Translations under genes and position numbers: made by a program
The notes under the pieces: generated by a model
Told to the model about the DNA's origin: nothing
What the model saw: only the letters and a program-made list of their open reading frames with translations
Databases searched by the model: none
Part shown: positions 53,847 through 61,925 of the stretch, in pieces
Numbering within the stretch: position 1 is the first letter of the stretch
Layout of the letters: the number at the start of each line of letters is the position of its first letter
NCBI GenBank assembly: GCA_963720645.1
Contig: CAVRFX010000008.1
Span: forward strand, 124,001 to 188,000
Origin: RYN-230 sp963720645
GTDB taxonomy: Bacteria > Actinomycetota > Actinomycetes > Streptosporangiales > Streptosporangiaceae
Length of the DNA stretch: 64,000 nt
Reading direction: 5' to 3'

Positions 53847-55415
53847 TCAGGGACCGGACGTCGGCGGCGGGCTGGAGCTGCTCACGCCCGGAGTGCTGCT
53901 CACGGTGGCGCTCGGCGTGGCCGACGGGGTCGCCACCGCGGACGAGCCGGGCAGGTGCGGCGAGTTCAGCGCCGCCTGGTCGGCGAGCGCGATGGCCAGC
54001 TGGCCCATGGCCGTGGGGTGGAACGGGGCCGGGTCCCCGAGTCCCTGCACGTAGGGCTGGGTGGTACACAGCTGGTGCCCGGTGAAGTCCGGCTTGACCG
54101 AGGTGAAGCCGAACTCGGCGGCCCCCTTGGCCAGCACGGCGTTCAGCGTGGCCAGCCGCGAGCCGAGCGTGCGCATCTTGGCGGCGGTCAGGCCGACCCG
54201 GCTCAGGCAGTTCAGCTGCAGGTCAAACGGGTTGTAGTAGCGATTGATGATGACCTGGGGGTGGCTGGGCAGGGCCGCGAGCTCGTCGAGCAGCTGCAGG
54301 TAGTTCTTGCTGAACGAGTGCAGCTGCTGCTGGAAGTAGGCGGTCGTGGCCTTGTCGTTGCAGGTCTTGGCGACGGCGCAGAGCCGCAGCATGGCCGACC
54401 AGTCCAGGTCGTCGGCGCCCACGCTGACGATGATGGCGGACGCGTGGGTGGCCCGCTGCGCGGCGTCGATCTGGGCCGGCTCGGTCTCGCCGCCGCGGCC
54501 TTCCGGGCCGAGGAGACCCTGGCCGATCGTGGCGCTGTTGCAGGCCAGGTTCATCACCTGCCAGCCGTTGGAGCGGGCCAGGTCCTCGGCGTAGGAATCG
54601 GTGCTCCGCCCGCAGGCCTGGTCGGCGCGGGACGCGTCGCGGACGGCGGGCAGCCCGGCCCCGGCCGCCGTGGAGTCGCCGATCACCACCAGCCGGACCC
54701 CGGGCGGCACCGGGACCCCCTTCCTGGCGTCGGTGACCCTCGGCTCGCTGCCGACCAGCTGGCTGAGCGACCGGACCTGGCGCAGCGTCGAGGGTGCAGT
54801 GTAGGCGGTCAGCATGATCGCGCCCAGGTTGATGACCTCGGTCAGCACCAGGCCGCCGGCCAGGAGTTTCAGCGTCGTTTGGTGGGGCACGCGGCGCCAG
54901 CCGGCCAGGGCGCCGAGCAGGAGGAGCGAGCCGACCGCGGTAAGCCCGATCTCCCACCCGAAGTAGTGCAGCCAGCCGCTGGCCAGCCGGTCACCCAGGA
55001 TCCGCTCGGCACCCGCCGGGCCCGCGCCCTGGACGAAGTTGGTCAGCTCGCTGTTGATCGTGATCTGGGTCAGCTGGAGCCGGGGGCGGACCGGGCCGAG
55101 GAACGTCACGTGGGTGGGCAGGCTCTGGCCGAACAGGTCGACCTCGCCCGGGCCGGACAGGCTCAGGCTCGGCGCGGACGTGCCGACCTTGATGACCTGG
55201 CCCGCGACCGTGACGGTCTGCAGCGGAGTGACCTTGAGGGCCACCGCGATGGCGACGGCGGCGGTGACGAGGGCTGCGGCCAGCCAGATGGCCCAGCGGG
55301 TCCGGCGGCCGGGGCGTCGTGACCAGGGGCGCTGGGGCGTCGTTCCGTCAGGCTCGGCCGGTCCCTGGGGGGCCTGGTCCGGCGCTCCGGCGGCGCGCTG
55401 CCCGGGCCGCGTCAT
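53847..55415 (-). CDS. membrane-anchored SGNH/GDSL hydrolase
   Basis: The 522-residue product starts at ATG 55415. A basic Pro-rich cytoplasmic part is followed by a membrane anchor (WAIWLAAALVTAAVAIAVAL), a short extracytoplasmic part and two more membrane helices near residues 165-185 and 195-220. The SGNH domain starts at VVIGDSTAAGAGLP (Ser nucleophile). It has SVGADDLDW and ends with DPAPFHPTAMGQ (catalytic Asp/His). The C-terminus is a Ser/Pro/Thr-rich tail. It is probably an esterase at the cell surface; the substrate is unknown. Confidence 0.85.
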   Translation of the reverse strand: MTRPGQRAAGAPDQAPQGPAEPDGTTPQRPWSRRPGRRTRWAIWLAAALVTAAVAIAVALKVTPLQTVTVAGQVIKVGTSAPSLSLSGPGEVDLFGQSLPTHVTFLGPVRPRLQLTQITINSELTNFVQGAGPAGAERILGDRLASGWLHYFGWEIGLTAVGSLLLLGALAGWRRVPHQTTLKLLAGGLVLTEVINLGAIMLTAYTAPSTLRQVRSLSQLVGSEPRVTDARKGVPVPPGVRLVVIGDSTAAGAGLPAVRDASRADQACGRSTDSYAEDLARSNGWQVMNLACNSATIGQGLLGPEGRGGETEPAQIDAAQRATHASAIIVSVGADDLDWSAMLRLCAVAKTCNDKATTAYFQQQLHSFSKNYLQLLDELAALPSHPQVIINRYYNPFDLQLNCLSRVGLTAAKMRTLGSRLATLNAVLAKGAAEFGFTSVKPDFTGHQLCTTQPYVQGLGDPAPFHPTAMGQLAIALADQAALNSPHLPGSSAVATPSATPSATVSSTPGVSSSSPPPTSGP

Positions 55416-55478
55416 GAAGCGCTGTGACTGCGGCCGCAGGGGCTGCAGACCCAGCAGTGACCCGGCCTGGCTGCGCCC

Positions 55479-55532
55479 CGCCACGGGGGCAGCGAGCCTG
55501 CGTCCCGCCACGGGGGCAGCGAGCCTGCGTCC
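55479..55532. repeat. 27-nt tandem duplication upstream of the SGNH hydrolase
   Basis: Two exact 27-nt copies at 55479-55505 and 55506-55532, unit starting cgccacgggggcagcgagcc. They lie in the 229-nt gap between the SGNH hydrolase start and the GNAT gene. Confidence 0.85.
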
Positions 55533-55644
55533 CGGCAGGGACCCAGGCCATCGCGCACGCCACCGATCATCGCCATAACTTCAACCGAAACTACCCGCTG
55601 CGCGGGCCTGCGACACGCCGCGGCCCGCCGCCCTGCTCGTGCCG

Positions 55645-56220
55645 TCACCGCCCGGGCCGCTCTTCGTGAAACAGCGGAGGCCACGGTTCCCTGAGATGCT
55701 TCGTGGGCTTCTGGAACAGGGCGCCCGAGGGGTAGTCAGGATCGGTGCACATGCCGCAGGACATGAACCCCCGGCGCTCGTAGTACGCGTGAAGTTCCTT
55801 GTTGGTGCGCCAGACGTCCACCCTGATCCACTGGGCTCCGTAGCCGCGCCGCGCGGCCAGGCCGGCCCAGTCGAGCAGCGCGGCGCCGAGCCGCTGGCCG
55901 GCGTGGTCACGGTCGACGACCAGGCGGCGGACGTAGACCGCCGGCTCGCGCTGGCGCCCGGCGGGCCAGATCGGGTAGTCATGCGGGTCGGCGGTGATCG
56001 TGGCCACGGCGATCCCGCTGTCGCGCAGGAGCCAGGTCTTCCCGGCGGTCAGGTCGCGGAGGATCCGGTTGCTCCGGTCTTCCTCGCTGCGCCAGGGCTG
56101 GGCCCACTGGTCGGTGTCCTTGGTGCGCCGTAGCCACTGGGCTGCCGCCTCGATGAGGCCGACGATGGCGTCGTGATCATTCTCGTCAGCGCGGCAGAGT
56201 TCCAGCGGTAAATAACCCAC
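55645..56220 (-). CDS. GNAT family N-acetyltransferase
   Basis: The 191-residue protein has the GNAT core: VYVRRLVVDRDHAGQRLGAALLDWA carries the acetyl-CoA pyrophosphate loop, and RVDVWRTNKELHAYYERRGF is the C-terminal half. Residues 1-90 contain the substrate side. GTG 56220 follows ggatttggaagc. The gene lies downstream of the GntR regulator on the same strand but 500 nt away. Substrate unknown. Confidence 0.85.
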   Translation of the reverse strand: MGYLPLELCRADENDHDAIVGLIEAAAQWLRRTKDTDQWAQPWRSEEDRSNRILRDLTAGKTWLLRDSGIAVATITADPHDYPIWPAGRQREPAVYVRRLVVDRDHAGQRLGAALLDWAGLAARRGYGAQWIRVDVWRTNKELHAYYERRGFMSCGMCTDPDYPSGALFQKPTKHLREPWPPLFHEERPGR

Positions 56221-56458
56221 GCTTCCAAATCCTGCCCATAACCGAAGGACTTGGAACGGCCGCGGGCAGCCGCGCGCACCCGGCCGCGGAACCGGACAAT
56301 TATTCCTTCGGGCGCTCCCGCCGCAGGTGCCGTGCTAGTTTTCATGCCCCGCTGTCGGCGCTGGCAGGCCGTCAAGCTAACGCAGCGCCGGCAGCGTGCT
56401 ATGGCCGCGGCGGCATCCGTGAAGCAGAGATGCCGCTGGCCGTCAAACGCCCTACTCT

Positions 56459-56521
56459 TCAGCGTGGGTCGTAGTGCTCATAGCGGTACTGGAGCGACGG
56501 ACGCCCGAAGCGCTTAGCCAT
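56459..56521 (-). other. possible 20-codon leader ORF in the 502-nt GntR-GNAT gap
   Basis: ATG 56521 with the ideal ribosome site aggagg four bases away opens a 20-codon frame (MAKRFGRPSLQYRYEHYDPR) that ends at TGA 56461-56459. The stretch GGAGGTGTCATGGCT around its start is identical to that of the GntR gene. It could be a leader peptide for the GNAT gene, a small protein or a decayed duplicate of the GntR start. The rest of 56221-56722 is AT-richer than its surroundings and shows no other gene. Confidence 0.35.
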
Positions 56522-56722
56522 GACACCTCCTCATTTCAGGATGGCGATGATTCCCGCCCGGGAGATCCCGGCCGGGACCAGGGCTTACGCCCTGCCCCGC
56601 CGCCGGTGCCGGGCACCGGCGGCGGAAGTTTGCTGGTGACTCCCGGTCCTGACGGGCTGTGAGCCCGCTGAGCCGTGAGCCTGCTGAGCAATGAGCTGCT
56701 GACCTGTGAGCCTGCGGAGCTG

Positions 56723-57586
56723 TCAGTCCTGGCGGGGCGCGGGGTTGGCGCCTCCGGCGGCGAAGGACTGGTCGCTGTCGGCGGCCGGTTCAGCCAGGAC
56801 AGCGGAGGGCGGGGCGGCGATGCTCTCGGGAACCTGGCCGACGTTGACCGCGAACAGGTTCCGGTCGCCCGGGTAGACGCTGATCGTAAGCCTGACGGGT
56901 GCACCCTGCTCGTCGAATGCGGTGCGCCGCACCTCGATGACCGAGATACGGCCGTCGCCGGGGAGCCGGAAGAACCGGGACTCGATGCCGTGCGGGGCCC
57001 GGACCATGATCGTGTCCCGGTATCCCACCTGCTTGATGCCCAGGGTCTCCTCGAGGTAGGCGACGGTCCCCTCGGGGATGTCGCCCGCCTGGATCAGCCG
57101 GGTCGCGCCCCGCAGGACGAGGGACATCGGGTAGAAGGAGGTCTGGAGCGACCACGGCGTGCCGTCGATGGAGCGTTCCTGGTGCCGGCTGACAACCTGC
57201 TGGTCGGCCGCGATGTCGAGTTCCGCGACCATCTCGCTGGCCTCCTGGATCTCCACCCGCGGTGCGGTGGAACTCGGCTGGCGGAACAGCGCGGAGACCT
57301 CCTCCTTGTAGGTGCGTCCCTCGCCGCTGCTCGTCTCCGGGGTGCCGGTCAGCGTGGTCACGAACGGGACGATCTTCTCGACCACGAACGTGCCCTGGCC
57401 CGGCCGGGTCTCCACCAGGCCCCGGGTGATCAGCCATTTGATGGCGTCCCGGACGGTGTTGCGCGAGGCCTCATACCTCTCCCGGAGCTCCAGCTCCGTC
57501 GGGAGCTGGGCGCCTGGAGCGAGCATGCGGGCCTCGATCTGGTTCTGCAGATCCTCGGCGATCTGCCGGTACATGGGATCAGCCAT
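56723..57586 (-). CDS. GntR/HutC family transcriptional regulator
   Basis: The 287-residue product starts at ATG 57586 behind gggaggtgtc. Residues 1-72 are the winged helix (YRQIAEDLQNQIEARMLAPGAQLPTE... SRNTVRDAIKWLITRGLVETRPGQGTFV). Residues about 100-260 are a UTRA effector domain (SRHQERSIDGTPWSLQTSFYPM... VYPGDRNLFAVNVGQVP). The ligand is unknown. It probably controls itself and the divergent or downstream small genes. Confidence 0.92.
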   Translation of the reverse strand: MADPMYRQIAEDLQNQIEARMLAPGAQLPTELELRERYEASRNTVRDAIKWLITRGLVETRPGQGTFVVEKIVPFVTTLTGTPETSSGEGRTYKEEVSALFRQPSSTAPRVEIQEASEMVAELDIAADQQVVSRHQERSIDGTPWSLQTSFYPMSLVLRGATRLIQAGDIPEGTVAYLEETLGIKQVGYRDTIMVRAPHGIESRFFRLPGDGRISVIEVRRTAFDEQGAPVRLTISVYPGDRNLFAVNVGQVPESIAAPPSAVLAEPAADSDQSFAAGGANPAPRQD

Positions 57587-57907
57587 GACACCTCCCAGAG
57601 ATACCAACCAACCCCACCGTAGGGGTGAGTGGGCTGAAAAGGATCATACCTGTGGTCCGTGTCTTCAGAATCTTTGGAATACCTGAGGTTTAACGCCCTT
57701 GTGGGGGGTTATAGATCCGATAGCACCAAAGGTTGGGATGGCTAGGATCGCTTGATCCGTTGGTCTCAGTCTAGCAGTTGGACTGCTTGGGCGTACACGG
57801 ATCAGGTGACTGTGTCCCAACACCCGCCTCACCCCGGCCACCCATACCGGAGATGAGGACAGCAGGGGGCGGCACCACCGCCGAGGGCCAGCAGTTAGGG
57901 GACCGCC
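57587..57907. promoter_or_regulatory. low-GC divergent regulatory region between GntR and a small membrane protein
   Basis: A 321-bp non-coding region of clearly lower GC than its surroundings. It contains several small inverted repeats, for example gatc-gctt-gatc near 57748 and gcagt-tgg-actgc near 57773. These are candidate GntR operators. No gene is visible. Confidence 0.45.
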
Positions 57908-58135
57908 ATGGCCACCATCGTCTTCATCGGATTCGTGATCTTCATAGCCGGAGCCGCCGCCGGGGCGATCCTGCTGGTGAGCTGGGGAATCCGGCGGGAG
58001 GAGCGGAATTCTTCGCTGACCCGCCAGGCCCCGGGCCAGGTGAGCCTGGGCACCCGCCGGGTGACTGGCCTCTACGTCCGCCGCCGGACTGATCTCGCTC
58101 CTGTCCCCGCCCGGCGGGAGGACATGCTCGTCTAG
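57908..58135 (+). CDS. small single-pass membrane protein
   Basis: The 75-residue product has one membrane helix (IVFIGFVIFIAGAAAGAILLVSWGI) followed by a basic cytoplasmic tail (GLYVRRRTDLAPVPARRED). ATG 57908 follows gttaggggacc. Two strong hairpins lie just after the stop. Function unknown; it is divergent from the GntR gene and could be its target. Confidence 0.7.
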   Translation: MATIVFIGFVIFIAGAAAGAILLVSWGIRREERNSSLTRQAPGQVSLGTRRVTGLYVRRRTDLAPVPARREDMLV

Positions 58136-58146
58136 GCAGCAGGGCC

Positions 58147-58181
58147 GGGCCGGCCGGGGCCGCGGGGACCCCGGCCGGCCC
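58147..58181 (+). terminator. stem-loop terminator after the small membrane protein
   Basis: Perfect 13-bp arms gggccggccgggg (58147-58159) and ccccggccggccc (58169-58181) with a 9-nt loop, 11 nt after the stop. No U-tract. Confidence 0.75.
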
Positions 58182-58195
58182 GTTCACGGGGGTAT

Positions 58196-58232
58196 CCGCG
58201 CCGCACCATCCCGGGGGCATGGTGCGGCGCGG
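58196..58232. terminator. second stem-loop in tandem
   Basis: Perfect 14-bp arms ccgcgccgcaccat (58196-58209) and atggtgcggcgcgg (58219-58232) with a 9-nt loop, 14 nt after the first hairpin. Together they form a strong double hairpin before the MetE-like gene. Confidence 0.7.
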
Positions 58233-58344
58233 ATCGCTGCCGGTATCCGGGCCGGCCGGCGGGCCCGCGTCCCGGGCCGGGCGGGCCCGCGTCCCGTACC
58301 GGCAGGTCAGCCGGATTGCCCAGCCGAACACTAAGCTGGCTAGG

Positions 58345-59488
58345 GTGCAAGATTCCGCAGCTCCTGCTCCTTATCCCTGGCCCCCGCAATCCGCCACGGG
58401 CGTGGGGTCGATGCCCGGCACCGATCCGCTCGCGGCTCTGCGGCTCATCCTCGATGAGCTCCCGGACCTGCCCAGCCTGGTCGAGCTCCCGGACCGCGGC
58501 GTTGGTGCGGACATGATCGGCCGGACCGCGGGGCTGCTGGTCGACCTGCCCGTGGACGTGACCACTCGGGGCTGGCGCCTGGCCGACCGCCCGGGCCGCG
58601 ACCTGCGCCGCGCGCAGTCGCTGCTGGCCCGGGACCTGGATGCGCTGGAAGAGGCGGCCGACGGGTACCAGGGCGTGCTGAAGCTGCAGGTCTGCGGGCC
58701 GTGGACGATGGCGGCCCGCCTCGAGCTGGCGCGCAGCCAGGAGCCGGTGCTGGCCGACCCGGGTGCGGTCCGGGACCTGGCCGACTCGCTGGCCGAGGGG
58801 GTAGCCGCGCACGTGTCCTGGGTCGCGGCCCGGGTGCCCGGCGCGCGGCTGCTGCTGCAGGTGGATGAGCCCTCGCTGCCCACGGTGCTGGCCGGCGGGG
58901 TGCCGAGCGCCAGCGGCCTGAACCGGGTCCGGCCGGTGGAGGAGTCCGATGCGCTGGCGGGCCTGCGTCAGGTGCTCTCCGCCACCGCGGCCCCCACCGT
59001 CGTGCACTGCTGCGGGATGTCGGCCCCCCTTGGCATCATCAGGGGGGCGGGCGCGGACGCGGCGGGCATCGACCTCGGCGTGCTCCGCCGCGGGGAGGAA
59101 GAGGTGCTGGCGGAGGCGGTCGAGGCGGGCCTCGGGATCTTCGCGGGCGCCGTGCCCGCGACGCCGGTCCCGGGCACCATCGCGGCAGCATCCGGCAGGC
59201 CGGCTGCGGGCCAACGGCCCAGCAGCGGACGCTACTTCTCCGCAACGCAGCGTTTCGGCCACCCTGCCCAGCGCCAGGACGGCCGCCGGCCGGGTGGTCG
59301 AGTTGTGGCGGCGGATGGGGTGGCCAGCCGGCCGCGCGCCCGGCGCGGCCGGTGTCGCGGCCCAGGTGGTGATCACCCCGGGCTGCGGGCTGGCCGGTGC
59401 CGCGGCGGACTACGCCCGGGCCGCGCTGGCCTGCTGCCGTGAGGCGGCCCGGATGCTTCCCGAGCTGATCGAGGAGGAGGCGCCGTGA
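58345..59488 (+). pseudogene. MetE C-terminal-like (methionine synthase family) protein with an 85-nt insertion
   Basis: GTG 58345 starts a protein of the cobalamin-independent methionine synthase/UROD fold: GVGSMPGTDPLAALRL at the N-terminus, LKLQVCGPWTMAARLEL, LLQVDEPSLPTVL, and VVHCCGMSAPL with zinc-type His/Cys. After PATPVPGT the sequence is unlike the family for about 85 nt; homology then resumes in the +1 frame with LPSARTAAGRVVELWRRMGW and ends VVITPGCGLAGAAADYARAAL, stop 59488. Deleting 59179-59263 restores one frame. This short protein lies before ligA in many actinobacteria; its methyl donor and acceptor are unknown. Confidence 0.8.
59179..59263 (+). mobile_element. candidate 85-nt insertion carrying the dispersed repeat
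   Basis: Removing these 85 nt joins GGC ACC to CTG CCC in frame and recreates a normal family sequence. The segment contains tacttctccgcaacgcagcg, with the repeat core at 59237-59247. It is flanked by similar ggcacc and ggccacc, a possible short target duplication. No transposase or terminal inverted repeat is evident. Confidence 0.45.
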
Positions 59489-59561
59489 GCGCCGAGGAGG
59501 GCGGGGCAATGAGCCAGCCGGACGAGGGCCGGCGGACGGGAGCCAGCCGGGCGGGCCCGGC

Positions 59562-61736
59562 GTGACGCCCGGCGGCCAGACGGAGGAGTCCGGCGGGATT
59601 CCCGGGTCCAGCGTGGACGCGGCCGCGCGGCACCGGCACGCCGAGCTGAGCGCGGAGGTCACCGAGGCCAATCACCGCTACCACGTGCTGGACTCGCCCA
59701 CGATCTCGGATGCGGAGTACGACGCGTTCATGCGTGAGCTCCGGGCGCTGGAGGAGCGCTACCCGGAGCTGCGTACCCCGGATTCGCCCACCCAGCGGGT
59801 GGGCGGGGCCATCTCGACCGAGTTCACCGCCGTCGAGCACCTGGAACGCCTGCTCAGCCTGGACAACGCCTTCTCCGCCGGCGAACTCGACGCCTGGGCG
59901 GCCCGGGCGCAGCGGCTCGGCGGGACCGGCCCGTACCTGTGCGAGCTGAAGATCGACGGGCTGGCCGTGGACCTGGTGTACCGCAGCGGCGCGCTGGTCC
60001 GCGCGGCCACCCGCGGGGACGGGACGACCGGGGAGGACGTCACCCCCAACATCCGCACGATCGCCTCGGTCCCCCTCCGGCTCACCGGCCCTGGGGTGCC
60101 GGAGACGCTGGAGGTCCGGGGTGAGGTGTTCCTGCCGGTGGCGGCCTTCCACGAGCTGAACGAGCGGCTGACCGCGATGGGCCGGCCGCCGTTCGCCAAC
60201 CCCCGCAACTCGGCCGCGGGCTCGCTGCGCCAGAAAGACCCGCGGATCACCGCGACCCGGCCGCTGCAGCTGATCGTGCACGGCGTGGGGCTCGCCACCG
60301 GGGACGCCCCGGACACCCACTCCGGCTGGTACGAGCGGTTGCGCGGGTGGGGGCTGCCGGTCAGCGACCTGTTCCAGGTCATGCCGGAGCTGGACGGGGT
60401 GCGGGAGTACATCGCGCACTACGGCGAGCACCGGCACGACACGCCGTATGAGATCGACGGGGTCGTGGTCAAGATCGACCGGCTCGACCTGCAGCGCCAG
60501 CTGGGCCACACCAGCCGGGCGCCGCGCTGGGCCATCGCCTACAAGTACCCGCCCGAGGAGGTCAACACCCGGCTGCTGGACATCCAGGTCAACGTGGGCC
60601 GGACCGGCCGGGTCACCCCGTTCGCGGTCATGGAGCCGGTGGTGGTCAGCCAGTCCACGGTGGACCGGGCCACGCTGCACAACGCCGACGAGGTGGCCCG
60701 CAAGGGCGTCCTGATCGGGGACATGGTCGTGCTGCGCAAGGCCGGCGACGTGATCCCCGAAGTGGTCGGGCCGGTGGTGGACGTGCGCACCGGCGGCGAG
60801 CGGGCGTTCGAGTTCCCGACCGTGTGCCCGGCGTGCGGCACCCCGCTGGTCCGGGAGGACGGCGGGGTGGACTGGCGCTGCCCGAACACCCGGGCCTGCC
60901 CGGCCCAGCTGCGCGAGCGGCTGTTCCACCTGGCCGGCCGGGGCGCCCTGGACGTCGAGGTGCTGGGCTACGAGGCGGTGACCGCGCTGCTCGACTCGGG
61001 CCTGGTCGCCGACGAGGGTGACCTGTTCTCGCTGACCGACGAGGACCTCGCCACCTGCTCGTTCTTCGTGAACAAGCAGGGCACCCTGACCGTGAACGCG
61101 GGCAAGCTGATCGGCAACCTGGAGGACGCCCGGCGCCGGCCGCTCTGGCGGATCCTGGTCGCCCTGTCCATCCGGCACGTGGGCCCCACCGCGGCCCGCG
61201 CGCTCGCGGCCCAGTTCGGCTCGCTTGACGCGATCACGGCCGCCTCGGCGGAGGCCCTGGCCGCAGTGGACGGGGTCGGCCCGACGATCGCGGCCTCGGT
61301 GATCGAGTGGTTCGGGGTGGACTGGCACCAGGAGATCGTGCGGAAGTGGCGGGAGAACGGGGTCCAGCTGGCCACGCCCGGCTGGACCCCGCCGCCTGCT
61401 CCCGAAGCCCCGGGAGCTGGCCTCCCGCTGTCCGGGGTGGCCGTGGTCATCACGGGCAGCCTGGACGCTTTCAGCCGGGACGAGGCCGCGGAAGCGGTGC
61501 AGGCCCTGGGCGGGAAGGTGACCTCGTCCGTATCCAAGAAAACATCGTTCCTGGTCGCCGGCGATAAGCCCGGCAGCAAGCACGACAAGGCGCTCACGCT
61601 GGGCGTGCCCGTGCTCGACGAGGCGGCCTTCCGGGTGCTGCTGGACAATGGCCCGGCCGCCGCCGCCGAGGCGGTGCAGGCCCCCGGCGGGATCCCTGAT
61701 GCGGCCGGGGCTCCTGCGTCCGCAAACGACCAGTGA
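59562..61736 (+). CDS. ligA: NAD-dependent DNA ligase
   Basis: It seals nicks in DNA with NAD+ as cofactor. The 724-residue protein has the Ia domain (NHRYHVLDSPTISDAEYD), the adenylated Lys130 in CELKIDGLAVDL and RGEVFLPVAAF. The OB fold (TGRVTPFAVMEPV), the zinc-finger cysteines (CPACG and the CPNTRACPAQL region), helix-hairpin-helix repeats and a C-terminal BRCT domain (GVAVVITGSLDAFSRDEA) follow. GTG 59562 is the first plausible start. Confidence 0.96.
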   Translation: MTPGGQTEESGGIPGSSVDAAARHRHAELSAEVTEANHRYHVLDSPTISDAEYDAFMRELRALEERYPELRTPDSPTQRVGGAISTEFTAVEHLERLLSLDNAFSAGELDAWAARAQRLGGTGPYLCELKIDGLAVDLVYRSGALVRAATRGDGTTGEDVTPNIRTIASVPLRLTGPGVPETLEVRGEVFLPVAAFHELNERLTAMGRPPFANPRNSAAGSLRQKDPRITATRPLQLIVHGVGLATGDAPDTHSGWYERLRGWGLPVSDLFQVMPELDGVREYIAHYGEHRHDTPYEIDGVVVKIDRLDLQRQLGHTSRAPRWAIAYKYPPEEVNTRLLDIQVNVGRTGRVTPFAVMEPVVVSQSTVDRATLHNADEVARKGVLIGDMVVLRKAGDVIPEVVGPVVDVRTGGERAFEFPTVCPACGTPLVREDGGVDWRCPNTRACPAQLRERLFHLAGRGALDVEVLGYEAVTALLDSGLVADEGDLFSLTDEDLATCSFFVNKQGTLTVNAGKLIGNLEDARRRPLWRILVALSIRHVGPTAARALAAQFGSLDAITAASAEALAAVDGVGPTIAASVIEWFGVDWHQEIVRKWRENGVQLATPGWTPPPAPEAPGAGLPLSGVAVVITGSLDAFSRDEAAEAVQALGGKVTSSVSKKTSFLVAGDKPGSKHDKALTLGVPVLDEAAFRVLLDNGPAAAAEAVQAPGGIPDAAGAPASANDQ

Positions 61737-61830
61737 TAATGACGCGTCAATCTGTGCCCTAAATTGATTCAGTGGTACGCGCTGCCCTGACCTGCGAAAT
61801 CGTCGTCGTTCGGCCGTGGGTCGTAACGGA

Positions 61831-61872
61831 TAGTGTGCGATTGGCTTCGCGAAGTACGGTTTTCGCCGTACT
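61831..61872 (+). promoter_or_regulatory. candidate promoter and leader hairpin of the GGDEF-EAL gene
   Basis: TAGTGT at 61831-61836 is a good -10 box with only a weak -35. Shortly after the expected transcription start lies a hairpin with perfect 7-bp arms agtacgg (61853-61859) and ccgtact (61866-61872) and loop ttttcg. It could be an operator or a leader structure. The start codon is at 61926. Confidence 0.4.
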
Positions 61873-61925
61873 CTGCTGGGAGAGCCACGCGTATCCCCGC
61901 CGGCCGGGTGCGGCATGAGGACACC

